Shown piece by piece: positions 14,001 through 22,418 of a stretch of DNA of 64,000 bases (position 1 is its first letter; every line of letters starts with the position of its first letter). Both the position numbers and the translations under genes were made by a program. The DNA is taken from the NCBI RefSeq assembly GCF_032854445.1, contig NC_088301.1:27822402-27886401 (forward strand), read 5' to 3'. The stretch comes from Liolophura sinensis (lineage: Eukaryota > Mollusca > Polyplacophora > Chitonida > Chitonidae). The notes below the pieces were generated by a model. The model saw nothing but the letters and a program-made list of their open reading frames with translations, ran no database searches and had not been told where the DNA came from.

Positions 14001-17000
14001 TCAGCAATATAAATATTGCTTTACTGGTTTAATAATGTTAAATGCTGTGCTCGAGAAGTTTTCACTTAAATGACAGCAGACTGGTTATATGGAGAAGACC
14101 CAGAGTGCCCAGATTAAACCACCAACCTTCATCAGGTATCTGACAAACCACTTGACTCATGGCCCCATGTACATGAGAGCTGGATTCAAACACACAACCT
14201 CATTGGTCAAAGGCCTGATACTCAAAGAGGCAGCACTCAAACCATCTGAGGCAGCACTCAACCCATCTGAGGCAGCATTCAAATCATTTGAGGCAGCACT
14301 CAACCCATCTGAGGCAGCACTCAACCCATCTGAGGCAGCACTCAAATCATCTGAGGCAGCAATCACACCATCTGAAGCAGCACTCAAACCATCTGAGGCA
14401 GCACTCAAACCATCTGATCCAGCGAGGCCTCCTTTCACATGAAGAAGTTAGATGTACCTTCATTTATCCGGTAACTTCGATCATTATTTTACTTCCAAGT
14501 TCCAACATTTTTGATGGTTGCAGATATAACTGTGACCTCATCATTTTTCATTCCTGGTCAATCAAGGATTTCATTAAAAATCAAAAAAATCATTTTGAAT
14601 TCTTTACTTTTCTTTTCTTGTGGTAGATAGACATAATATCTGCGGGTGATCAGAAATACACGTGAATAGCTCACCACCATGATCTATCAGGAGGTGGTAG
14701 ATAGACATAATATCTGCGGGTGATCAGAAATACACGTGAATAGCTCACCACCATGATCTATCAGGAGGTGGTAGATAGACATAATATCTGCGGGTGATCA
14801 GAAATACACGTGAATAGCTCACCACCATGATCTATCAGGAGGTGGTAGATAGACATAATATCTGCGGGTGATCAGAAATACACGTGAATAGCTTACCACC
14901 ATGGTCTATCAGGGGGTGGTAGATAAACACAATACCTGCTGGTGATCAGAAATACACATGAATAGCTCACCACCATGGTCTATCAGGAGGTGGTAGATAG
15001 ACACAATATCTGCTGGTGATTAGAAATACACGTGAATAGCTCACCACCATGGTCTATCAGGAGGTGGTAGATAGACATAATATCTGCTGGTGATTAGAAA
15101 TACACATGAATAGCTCACCACCATGGTCTATCAGGAGGTGGTAGATAGACATATCTGCTGGTGATTAGAAATACACGCGAATAGCTCACCACCATGGTCT
15201 ATCAGGGGGTGGTAGATAGACATAATATCTGCTGGTGATCAGAAATACACATGAATAGCTCACCACCATGGTCTATCAGGAGGTTAACCATTTCCGGATA
15301 GTCGACCGCGGCGGCCACATGTAGCGGGGTGCGACCAAATTTATCAGGCTGGTTCACATCTGCTCCCTGCTCAATAAGGAACTTAGCCACATCACTGTGC
15401 CATGCCCGAGCAACCTTAAAAAGAGAGGATGCTATCAACAAACAATTCCCCAAAAACCATTTCTTTTTTATTTCTGGTCAGAAAGTCAATAAAACAATAG
15501 CAATTCTTCAATAGTTTAATATATAATTTCACACATAAAAATCATATAATTATTGATTTCGGACCTACAGTGTAATTGTGTATTTAAAGCTTGTTAAGTC
15601 TCAGACACACATTTAACTTATATAGATCTATTTTACCTACCTCGTGCAAAACAGTCTGCCCATGTTTGTCAGTGCAATCTACCTGGGCTCCCCCTTTTAA
15701 TAAAGATTCAATGAAGTCCAAGTTAACATTCACGCTATCATCTTGCTTTCTTCCAAGGTCAGCAAAATAGTGAATCAGTGCTCGGTTATTTTCGGCACAG
15801 AGTTTACTGTTACGCTTCCCATCCGTGCCGTCGATTTTGTTGTTGAGGAGATAATCATCGTGAATTTCATCCAGCCCTAGACCACTGGTTTTAGTTCTTG
15901 ACAACACATCCGCACTTTCAGCTGAAAAAGACAGTAGAGTGGAGGAGCTCATCATTAGCAAGCCTGGTGACAATACAGCTTATGTGGCTGAATATTAAAC
16001 TCTGGGGTAAAGGATACATGAAAAGGAACTATAAAACAAAGATTCTATGTTTCTATGCCAAATGAATGAAAATTATGCCCCAGAATTTTTGCTAAAAAAA
16101 TTTCATTTTGGGGGGGTATTTTTATACCTGTTAATTATCACTCTATATTACGCATATTTTCTGTCAACAGTCAGATTTTTCCAGAAATTATGTCATTGTT
16201 GATCTTGCCCTGAACTCAGTGAACACGAATTGCCCCTAGCCCAGTGAACAGTGTCCCTACAGTGTGGGCAAGGTGACATGTACACAGATACTGTATGGCT
16301 TCTTCGGGCCAGCTTAGCGTCCCCTCCGTACCCCCATTTGGTCTGTTCCCCACACCCCTGCTCCCAAAGGGCCACACCCATTTGGTCTGTCTCTCCACAG
16401 AGTTCTTTTTAAACAGGGATCATCGTTGATGTCATCTCTGTAAGCTACTTAATTTTCGGACTGACCGCTGGGGCATTATGAAAACTGAACTTTGAACATA
16501 TATTCCCCCACCACCCCCCATCCCCCATCCCCACCACCCAAAGAGGAAGATGAAAAATTTCTTTTATTACACATAATAATCTGCACATTGAGAAATTAAA
16601 AAAAAGTTTCATGTATCCCTTAAGACAGCAACGTGCAAGTCTTGAAAAATTCCCCTCAACTGATGCAACTAAAAACTGGTCTATACACACATCTAAACAA
16701 TTAGACTGAACTGCTACATTAAATTTCCACATTTGTTTTTAGCTGGATTCTTTTCCACTTCTTTAGTAGAAAATGTGCACATTTCTAATTTTTTTTTCTA
16801 TCCACATAATGAGCCCCCAGTAGAATATTTCTCAGCATTTACAAGTTTTTCAAATCAACATCTCTCAATGCTTCATAAATAACAATTAAATAATATACAT
16901 GATACATAAATTAAACAATAAAAAGAAAAAAAAAATCATTAAATATGTCTCTTAATCAGTTAGTAATAAAGCCTACAATTCAGTGAGAATAAGTATGTTC

Positions 17001-20000
17001 TTTGACAGTGCTAAATATACCTCCTAAAACATTTAGAAATGAAACGGTGCTAAATATACCTCCTAAAACATTTAGAAATGAAACGGTGCAGTCTGAAGTA
17101 ACAAAGCCAAATGTGCACTGTGAAACAGCTTGAAACGATCTCCAAACTACTAAACAGGGTGATAAAAAAAGCCAATGACAGATTTCATGCAGACACAGAC
17201 TTATATGACTAAAAGTGCACCTTAAGCATATGGGGGCATTACTGGAGACTCCCAGGAGCAAGGTGTCTCGATTTGTTAAAGCAGAAATTAACAGCCTTAA
17301 TCCATACTACAGGGTTTATTATTATTTTTTTTTTTTTGAATGTTAGTAGTCCCTTTTGCAGAGTTTATGTCAGCAGATTACATATATGTATATCTAATCA
17401 CAAATTGTGTACTCAGTTCATAATCGGATAAATGTATATTAGTCTCAGCTGGGACTATTGTATATATATTGTATATAGTAGTCCCCGGTCTCAAGTCAGA
17501 ATTCTAAATTTTTGAGCTGGATTCTTTTCTGGTGTTTAAATTCACTAATTGCCTTTGGGCATTTGTAACAAAGCTTAAAAGATCGACAGCCGTACGTGGG
17601 AAGGTATGCCAGCAACCCGCAGATGGTCGTGTGTTTCCCCCGGGCTCTGTCCGGTTTCCTCCCACCATAATGCTGGCCGCCGTTGTATAAGTGAAATATT
17701 CACGGCGTAAAACACCAATCAAATAAATAAATAAATAAACAAAAGATCAACAGCAAACTGATTATGTTGTATGTACAATAAGAAATGACAGTTCAAATAT
17801 CTGAAACCAAAAAGTTCTAAGTGGGTCTTTCAAATACTATGTTGTCTTCAATTACTTTGTTCTCTACTATCTTTAAAACAATGTTTCTATATACTTAAAA
17901 TTCAAAAATATCTATTGCTATCTGTTTCTGTACACCAAATCCCATCCCTAATCTCACACTCTGGCCACGCTCACACCTTTTAATCTCATGATTCAAGGGT
18001 AACTTCTATAAGATGCCAAATGATGACTATGAATAACTAGAGCGAGCTATCATTTGTTAATAGCAAATTTCAGTTTGACTCAAGAAAATTGTAGGGTAAT
18101 TAAGATTAAAAACATAGTGAGGCTAGTGAGTTTTCTCTGGCCATTGTGTTACACTGAGTGGAAATTGGCCTTAATGTATAGCTTTCAGATGTATATATAT
18201 ATATATATATCACTTCGCAAAAAGGCTATATATGTAAATAAGCCAGGATCATTATGGGTTCACTCTCACCTTTTCGATTTTCCACTAAACAAAAAAGATA
18301 CCGAAGAAAAAGAAAAAGAAAAATATAATAATGTGCAGCTCTGATAGCTAGAAGTAAGTGGAACACATTGCTTATCTATATCGGATAAGAACTCAATTCT
18401 AGACATATGAAGAAGACATATCAATACATGCATGTGGAGTTACGTGTCTTTTATGATAACTTACCATGCCATCGCTTCCCTGCTAGACACAGTAATGAGA
18501 GAATTGCATATATAACAGTGCACACGGTTCTAAATATCATCACAATAAAGCGATGTACAATCCTGGAAGAAATGGCTGGTGTATTTTGAAGTGTACCTTA
18601 TTAGTTATTGTGTACAATTTACACTTCATTTTCTCTGGGTACATTCCTAGGGTAGCTGTATATCCATGAGGTCCGACAAAAGCGTGATTCTGAACTCCCT
18701 TGAGCAATGTACTAGTTTATGAGAGATATGAATTCTCAGGAGTTCCACGTGGGGGGCGCATACGCTTATACCGTAAACTGAGGGTTAGAACCCTACTGAT
18801 ACACAGCCTTCGGGCATGAGCGGTGGGCAAGTGGAGCGTTTTTTTAACCCACGCGCACGCGCATATACTATGAACTATCATACTTCCATAAACCAAGCTG
18901 CTCAGTGACTGGAAATGCAGTCCATGAATTTGAAAGCACTGTAGCTCCATTGCTTATCCAAAACCATCTACATGTACCTAAAATTTACGCAAAAAAAAAA
19001 AAACACAAGCATGAAACTTGGTGCCTGACATTTTTGAAAACATCCATATTGTCCACATTGTAAAACAGTGGACCACTTGAGGTCTCTTGCCAAAGACAGC
19101 AGTGAAGATCATTCAGTCACAATATACTGACACAAGGGTTGATCAGTTATATTTGGCCTGTCCCCTTGTGCTGGGCACTTTATGCAATGCGGGCTTGGTC
19201 CAATTCAGATATTTAAACCAAAGCCTATAACTTATAAAGCAGATGTCCTAACCTCTTGGCCACTATACAGTGGCCTTTGATACAGGCAGAATTGCTGTTA
19301 TTGGCAATATTTAAAGTAACACGATGAGAGACTTACACTCTTCCTTATGGAGTCGTCTGCACGTCACATACTTCCTCCAACGAGTTCCTGATGCCTTTGC
19401 ATTTGATATGGCTTGGAATGCATTCCTCTTTGGCCCTACATTTTCTACAGCCTTCTTGAATGCTGACAAAGATTTCCTGAAATGCAAAATAACGATTTAC
19501 CGTTACAAATGTTTTGATCACGATTAATTGGAATGAATCTGTCCATGTCCCAAAGGTATGTCCAGTTTTGTCAAACCAAAAAAGTCTGACCATTATTGCT
19601 CACATCGTATTATTAGCTAAATATGCATTGCATAACAATGGAATACTCAATAAGTTGAGTGGATTCGACTAAGAGTTGTACATGATCTCATCTTGATGAA
19701 ACTAAGTGAAAGAAAATCAAGAAACATGCATATTACTTTTATTTATCTGATCGGTGTTTTACTCTGTATTCAAGAATATTTCACTTATACGACGGCGGCC
19801 ATCATTATGGTGGGAGGAAACCGGGCAGAGCCCAGGGGAAACCCACAACCATCCGCAGGTTGCTGACAGACCCTTCCCATGTACAACCGTAGAGGAAGCC
19901 AGTATGAGCTGGACTTGAACTCACAGCGACTGTGAAAGAAAATCAAGAAACGTGCATATTAGAATCTGTATTAATACCACCAACTACAATTACAATTGGC

Positions 20001-20461
20001 ACCTCCTTGGCTCGGTTGGTTAGCGTGCTAGCACAGCGTAATGACCCAGTAGTCTCTCACCAATGCAGTCGCTGTGAGTTCAAGTCCAGCTCTTGTTGGC
20101 TTCCTCTCCGGCCGTATGTGGGAAGGTCTGCCAGCAACCTGTGGATGGTTGTGGGTTTCCCCTGGGCTCTGCCCGGCTTCCTCCCACCATAATGCTGGCC
20201 GCCGTCGTATAAGTGAAATATTCTTGAGTACAGTGCAAAACACCAATCAAATAAATAAATAAAAAAATAACAATTACAATTGAATTTCACCAACAAATTG
20301 ACATTCAAATGAACTTTCTGCTACCTGTTAAAGTTTTTGGTTTTGTCCTCATCAGTATCCTCCATCTCAAAGGCATTGTTGTTTTCCCCCAAAGGACTCT
20401 CCATCAGAAGGAGACACTTTGGATCGCCTCTTCTTCTTCTTGTTTATATTTGGATCCATCC
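1183..20461 (-). CDS. TRPA-like ankyrin-repeat ion channel, 5' part (pore and C-terminus beyond window)
   Basis: Coding exons read on the minus strand: 20325-20404 (start uncertain), 19337-19476, 15641-15921, 15264-15414, 13722-13886, 13205-13314, 12470-12551, 9027-9091, 3270-3361, 1829-1961 and 1183-1260. They sum to 1,377 nt (459 codons) and every splice phase agrees. The product has an acidic N-terminus, about five ankyrin repeats ([16 protein letters not shown] and TPIHVAAEL type motifs), a linker, and two hydrophobic helices ([18 protein letters not shown], then [16 protein letters not shown]). This order, ankyrins then S1, a short loop beginning EYDKRH, and S2, is that of ankyrin-bearing TRP cation channels. 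The linker and S1 resemble my recollection of invertebrate proteins annotated as TRPA1 homologues, so TRPA type is an inference. The ankyrin count is far below the 14-17 of TRPA1, so a short or basal TRPA clade is possible. TRPV-like or other ankyrin-membrane proteins are alternatives. A frameshift in the first coding exon is treated separately. Confidence 0.65.
1543..1747 (-). mobile_element. SINE-A with internal deletion
   Basis: Tail and head both present, but the GGCGGCCAGCATTATGG portion of the body is deleted. Lies about 80 nt inside the intron after TRPA-like exon 11. Confidence 0.8.
1829..1961 (-). CDS. TRPA-like exon 11 (S1 helix and S1-S2 loop)
   Basis: Acceptor GTTGCAG/CCAAGG, donor TTATTC/GTGAGT. 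Reads [20 protein letters not shown], then [20 protein letters not shown], then RVVLF: one transmembrane helix, a charged loop, and the start of the second helix. Confidence 0.85.
2101..2260. repeat. Two-copy tandem duplication, about 72 nt
   Basis: GCCTTTATGAACACAGCCTT and GCCTTTATGAACAGAGCCTT start the two copies; both continue CAATTATTATCTCA. Confidence 0.85.
3270..3361 (-). CDS. TRPA-like exon 10 (pre-S1 helix)
   Basis: Acceptor TGTTTCAG/ATGCTG, donor GCAAG/GTGGGT. Reads [20 protein letters not shown] then [10 protein letters not shown], the amphipathic pre-S1 segment next to the membrane. Confidence 0.8.
3517..4275. repeat. Compound minisatellite
   Basis: First about three 39-nt units (CACATGTAGATTTCACTTTC), then many units of variable length built on CATTGTACAAGTATGAAACT and TTGCACATCTAGGTACATTT. 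The overlapping open frames here (repeating Cys, Thr, Met, Tyr) are products of the repeat. Confidence 0.95.
4281..4400 (-). mobile_element. SINE-A fragment
   Basis: Starts GGCCAGTATTATGGTGGAAG and covers the middle of the element; directly abuts the minisatellite ending at 4275. Confidence 0.65.
4990..5810. repeat. Minisatellite, about 37-40 nt, some 20 units
   Basis: Unit CAACTGGGGCTACAAGATAA plus AATAACACAGATATCAT, with many point variants and short deletions. Confidence 0.95.
6629..6749 (+). mobile_element. SINE-A fragment
   Basis: From box B (GAGTTCAAGTCCAGC) through the body to CGGTTTCCACCCACCAT. Confidence 0.75.
6925..7268 (-). mobile_element. SINE-B, near full length
   Basis: A second tRNA-derived family: minus-strand head ATAGCATAGTTCGTAGAGCG (box A like) with GGTAGATCCAGGGTCAATCC (box B), a different body (GCACATTACATGCACCC), and a tail region (GGGTTTAACGCCATACTTAA on plus) resembling that of SINE-A. 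Confidence 0.8.
7335..7865. mobile_element. MITE-like fold-back element, family D
   Basis: About 530 bp with imperfect inverted arms: TTGAATTCTAAGGTGGGCTT near the left and AAGCCCGCCATAGTTTTCAA near the right. No ORF of a transposase. Other copies at 43390-43905 and 47062-47495. Confidence 0.75.
8050..8420. repeat. Minisatellite, 47 nt, about 8 units
   Basis: Unit GATAATGATGCTTATGTGTT plus GGTAATTATCCCCACCCAGA and TTTGTCT. Confidence 0.95.
8459..8752. repeat. Minisatellite, 74 nt, 4 units
   Basis: Unit GAAATAAAAAATCAGACAAG, then CCACTTGTAGGGTTCACTAA and ATGAATTGGCTAATTACG. Follows the previous array within 40 nt and shares the TCAGA motif. Confidence 0.95.
9027..9091 (-). CDS. TRPA-like exon 9 (short linker exon)
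   Basis: A 65-nt exon with acceptor AATCTAG/AGCC and donor AAAG/GTGAGC. Completes a GAG codon with the previous exon and reads [20 protein letters not shown] then VK. It is the only segment I found in the interval that satisfies phase 1 in and phase 0 out, so it is less certain than its neighbours. Confidence 0.55.
9356..10020. repeat. Long palindrome, 290-bp arms, about 84-bp spacer
   Basis: Arm 9356-9646 is the near-perfect reverse complement of 9731-10020, with a few differences (for example GGCGTGTTTAAC against GGCATGATTAAC). Each arm contains a nested inverted repeat around ACCCTCAATGTATA, and the spacer is a direct copy of part of the arm. It lies in the intron after TRPA-like exon 8. 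Confidence 0.9.
11006..11064. repeat. (TC)n(TA)n microsatellite
   Basis: A run of TC dinucleotides followed directly by about 18 TA dinucleotides. Confidence 0.95.
11727..11998 (-). mobile_element. SINE-A, full length
   Basis: Complete head to tail with a 9-bp target duplication TGTTAATAT at both ends. Confidence 0.88.
12292..12394 (-). mobile_element. SINE-A tail fragment
   Basis: Tail and first 80 bp of body only, 75 nt downstream of the TRPA-like exon 8 donor. Confidence 0.75.
12470..12551 (-). CDS. TRPA-like exon 8 (post-ankyrin linker)
   Basis: Acceptor CTTTGCAG/GCCAAA, donor ACAGG/GTTGGT (a weaker donor). Reads [20 protein letters not shown] then FLSYLIQ. Confidence 0.75.
13205..13314 (-). 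CDS. TRPA-like exon 7 (last ankyrin repeat)
   Basis: Acceptor TTTGCACAG/ATCG, donor CTGTT/GTAAGT. Reads [20 protein letters not shown], then [17 protein letters not shown]. Too short to stand out as an open frame; found from splice sites and phase continuity. Confidence 0.8.
13722..13886 (-). CDS. TRPA-like exon 6 (ankyrin repeats)
   Basis: Acceptor CTTTTAG/CTGACA, donor TTGG/GTGCGT. Reads [20 protein letters not shown], then [20 protein letters not shown], then [15 protein letters not shown]. Phase 1 at both ends. Confidence 0.85.
14035..14220 (-). mobile_element. Diverged SINE-C-like copy
   Basis: Starts with the shared tail domain (AATGCTGTGCTCGAGAAG, TTTTCACTTAAATGACAGCA) and continues with GACCCAGAGTGCCCAGATTA and a degenerate tRNA-like end (GGATTCAAACACAC). 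Abuts the 21-nt minisatellite. Confidence 0.5.
14223..14420. repeat. Minisatellite, 21 nt, about 9 units
   Basis: Unit GAGGCAGCACTCAAACCATC. Being a multiple of 3 it is open in several frames, giving spurious repetitive ORFs on both strands. Confidence 0.95.
14620..15290. repeat. Minisatellite, 74 nt, 9 units, overlapping the exon 5 splice donor
   Basis: Units start GTGGTAGATAGACATAATAT at 14620, 14694 and so on. Each unit contains AGCTCACCACCAT, the reverse complement of the ATGGTG/GTGAGCT donor of TRPA-like exon 5, plus about 15 nt matching the exon end. The last unit (15250-15290) is the real exon boundary. Confidence 0.95.
15264..15414 (-). CDS. TRPA-like exon 5 (ankyrin repeats); end lies in a minisatellite
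   Basis: Acceptor TTTTTAAG/GTTGCT, donor CATGGTG/GTGAGC. Reads [20 protein letters not shown], then [20 protein letters not shown], then DHG: a full ankyrin repeat and part of the next. The last exon bases and the donor are one copy of the 74-nt tandem repeat that fills the next 640 bases of intron. Confidence 0.85.
15641..15921 (-). CDS. TRPA-like exon 4 (first ankyrin repeat)
   Basis: Acceptor TTTTTCAG/CTGAAAG, donor CACGAG/GTAGGT, 281 nt. After an acidic, polar lead it reaches [20 protein letters not shown] and QTVLHE, a canonical ankyrin finger and helix start. Leaves in phase 0. Confidence 0.8.
17009..17086. repeat. 39-nt tandem duplication
   Basis: GTGCTAAATATACCTCCTAA continuing through AACATTTAGAAATGAAAC, twice. 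Confidence 0.9.
17588..17743 (+). mobile_element. SINE-A, 5'-truncated
   Basis: From the CGTACGTGGGAAGG motif to the AAATAAATAAATAAATAAAC tail. Confidence 0.8.
19337..19476 (-). CDS. TRPA-like exon 3 (basic pre-ankyrin region)
   Basis: Acceptor TTTCAG/GAAATC, donor GAGT/GTAAGT. Reads [20 protein letters not shown] then [20 protein letters not shown], a lysine- and arginine-rich segment preceding the ankyrin repeats. Enters in phase 2 and leaves in phase 1, matching both neighbours. Confidence 0.7.
19735..19932 (-). mobile_element. SINE-A, head-truncated
   Basis: Tail, body and box B region present (TGGACTTGAACTCACAGCGA at the right); the rest of the head is missing. A stretch next to it (GTGAAAGAAAATCAAGAAAC) also precedes the element, consistent with a target duplication. 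Confidence 0.8.
19999..20269 (+). mobile_element. SINE-A, full length with 13-bp target duplication
   Basis: Head CTTGGCTCGGTTGGTTAGCG, box B GAGTTCAAGTCC, body, AAATAAATAAAT tail. Perfect 13-bp duplication ACAATTACAATTG at 19986-19998 and 20270-20282 proves insertion by target-primed retrotransposition. Confidence 0.93.
20325..20461 (-). CDS. TRPA-like exon 2 with start codon; apparent frameshift
   Basis: Acceptor TTTTAG at 20462 and donor AACAG/GTAG at 20325. One frame starts ATG at 20459 ([20 protein letters not shown]) but hits TGA after 29 codons. The frame that splices correctly into exon 3 reads [20 protein letters not shown] and has its own ATG at 20404. The two frames join smoothly if the five-base C run at 20386-20390 (plus strand) is one base shorter. 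Either the run is an indel or error, or translation starts at 20404 and the MDPN frame is an upstream ORF. Confidence 0.6.
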
Positions 20462-21179
20462 CTAAAATCAAAATGCACTGACCTCATCCCTTAAAACGTC
20501 ATGAGCTCAAACAATTTTACGGAGTAGCTTTCTTTTTTTTTTTTTGTTAAACATGGAGAAAACATAAAAAGGACATAAAGTTCAGATGAATATTTTGCCA
20601 ATAAGTAAAGCACAAAACAAGGCAGTTGTTATTAAGTCAATAAATGTTTGGACGGGTAACAAAAAAATTACCTGTCACATTAGGCAAGTTACCAAAGCAA
20701 AAAAGTAGAAAAACACAACAGATGAAACAATAAATTTGTCAATAAGTGAGCTACTGAAATACACCAAACCAACTGGGTGTAATTTTTTTGTTTCCTGCAT
20801 AATCATAATTTTCATTTTAGAGATCATTTTTCATGAAGTTACCTGGGGGAATGTCCAAGCATTTTAAAGCCTGACACTAGCAACAGTTTCAACGGGCAAT
20901 ATTACATTCAAAAAAATTAAAATGTCACCTGAGCTGGGGAGAGTCTGATGAGTGATCTTCCATGAAAAGCAAGTGTTCAAGTAATTCCATAAGGGGAGGG
21001 AATACGGTAAACAACGTAAACATACAATTACAACATTTACAACAACAAACACTACAATTAATGTAAATATGCACGATGCAACCAGCCTAGGGTTTGGTCA
21101 AAACTAAAACAAGGGCTATATATCGGTGTGCAGAATAACTAAAAATTCAAATCTGGAACTTTCCACAACGCAATAATAC

Positions 21180-21260
21180 CTGAAGATTTCCGCTTTCTTA
21201 ATAAATCCAGTAACAGGTTAGCATCCACGAGGTGCAGTGCCCGCCGCCATCTTGTAAATA
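21180..21260 (-). other. Probable 5' untranslated exon of the TRPA-like gene
   Basis: On the minus strand a stretch around AAGATGGCGGCGGGCAC runs to a good donor (TCTTCAG then GTATTA, exon end 21180). It precedes exon 2 (acceptor at 20462-20463) in the right order. Its ATG opens only a nine-codon ORF, so it is likely untranslated. The transcription start is not determined; the left limit given here is approximate. Confidence 0.4.
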
Positions 21261-21354
21261 ATGCTAAATACCGTCCGAAGCCATGGTTACGAACCCTGAC
21301 GAAGATAGACGAATTAATTTCACTCTGTCTTTTTTTAACATTATTTGCTTGCAT

Positions 21355-22289
21355 TTTTATTATTTATTTTCGTATATTTATTGCTTATCGTAAAGTTGTA
21401 AGAATTGAATAAAAAAACTATTGACGGAAACGGTGAATAAGAGTGAGTAATCTATGCTGTACGCGCCGAAAGAAGTCCTATATTTTTATTTTGGCTGTGG
21501 ACTATTTGTTCCTAGAGAAACAAAAATAACACCAACTGACTAAGAAATGATCTTACTGATACCAACGTATGGGAAACTGAAGCATTTGGTACAAATATCC
21601 CGTTGGTCCTTTCTCAATGAAAGTAATGAAACATCGACAATTATAACCGGTGGATGAATTTAGTAAACATGTCTGCTCTGCAGTGAACGGGATAACTCCC
21701 ATTACCGTCACATTGCGCTGGAGATTGACGTCTGCTTTTTCCGCCATTGAAGTTCGTCCGAAGAATGGTTGAGACTATCATCGTGCATGGCTAAACTTTC
21801 AACTTATTCTACCGCGAACAACCACAATATTGGTGCCAACCACCGACATCATGTCGCCAAAATTGACTGCAAAACATCTGAAAATATGTACATTTTTGTT
21901 GATGTCAAATTTGTGTTACGTTTGCACGTAAATGGTTGGAGATGACCGGGAAATCACCATGTATTTCGTCGGGAAAAATGAACTAAACAAAATGTCAAGA
22001 CCGCTTCCAAACTCGGCTCCCATTTTCGTCAGCTTGTGAGGGGATAGAAACCGACAGCTCGGAAGGGGAATATAACCTCAACATGTCTCTTTTACGCCAT
22101 AGATTATCGTTTGTTTGAAGATCGGCTAATATATATTTTTGTATTGTAATGTAAAAACAAAGCAAAAAAATCCACAAAAAATCTATATATTGGAATTGAA
22201 TGTTGTTAGTGTATGACATGCAGATGACATCCGTAGATATCAGCTAGGTTAGGGTAATGATACGACAGTAGAACTGTACGACAATAGAA
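21355..22289. promoter_or_regulatory. Divergent intergenic region between the TRPA-like gene and C6orf62
   Basis: About 0.9 kb separates two head-to-head genes and must contain both promoters unless there are distant 5' exons. No clear TATA box or CpG-rich block is visible. A 64-codon minus-strand ORF lies within it. Confidence 0.5.
21553..21747 (-). CDS. Unrecognised small ORF or first exon (64 aa)
   Basis: ATG in a good context (TCA ATG GCG GAA) opens MAEKADVNLQRNVTVMGVIP and runs 64 codons to TAA. A consensus donor (TATCA/GTAAGA) overlaps the stop, so it could be the first exon of a minus-strand transcript. It lies between the two divergent genes, upstream of the TRPA-like 5' exon. I do not recognise the protein. 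Splicing to the TRPA-like exon 2 would put that exon in a frame that stops. Confidence 0.25.
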   Translation of the reverse strand: MAEKADVNLQRNVTVMGVIPFTAEQTCLLNSSTGYNCRCFITFIEKGPTGYLYQMLQFPIRWYQ

Positions 22290-22418
22290 ATGGGAGACCC
22301 TTACACGAGGAGAAGCGCGGCTGTAAGCCGCTTGAGGCATCAGTTACGCAAGAAAAGAGAATCCCTAGCCGACCACTTCGAGTTCAAAATGTACATAGCC
22401 TTCCACTTCAAAGACAAG
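22290..22418 (+). CDS. C6orf62: C6orf62 exon 1 (start codon)
   Basis: ATG at 22290, donor GACAAG/GTGAGG. Reads [20 protein letters not shown] then [20 protein letters not shown] and KDK. Confidence 0.93.

Larger units (their letters stand above)
15922..19336 (-). other. Intron of the TRPA-like gene
   Basis: A 3.4-kb intron with a partial SINE-A, a 39-nt direct duplication at 17009-17086, a TA microsatellite near 18192 and a tRNA-like fragment near 19185-19275. No coding signal seen. Confidence 0.6.

Noticed and set aside
14089-14442. ORFs on both strands with repeating Ala-Ser-Asp-Gly-Leu or Glu-Ala-Ala-Leu
   Set aside because: A 21-nt tandem repeat is open in several frames at once; not a repeat protein.
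20028-20246. Several ORFs of 60-100 codons sharing peptides such as LPATCGW and [10 protein letters not shown]
   Set aside because: All lie inside SINE-A copies and recur at each copy; they are translations of the SINE.
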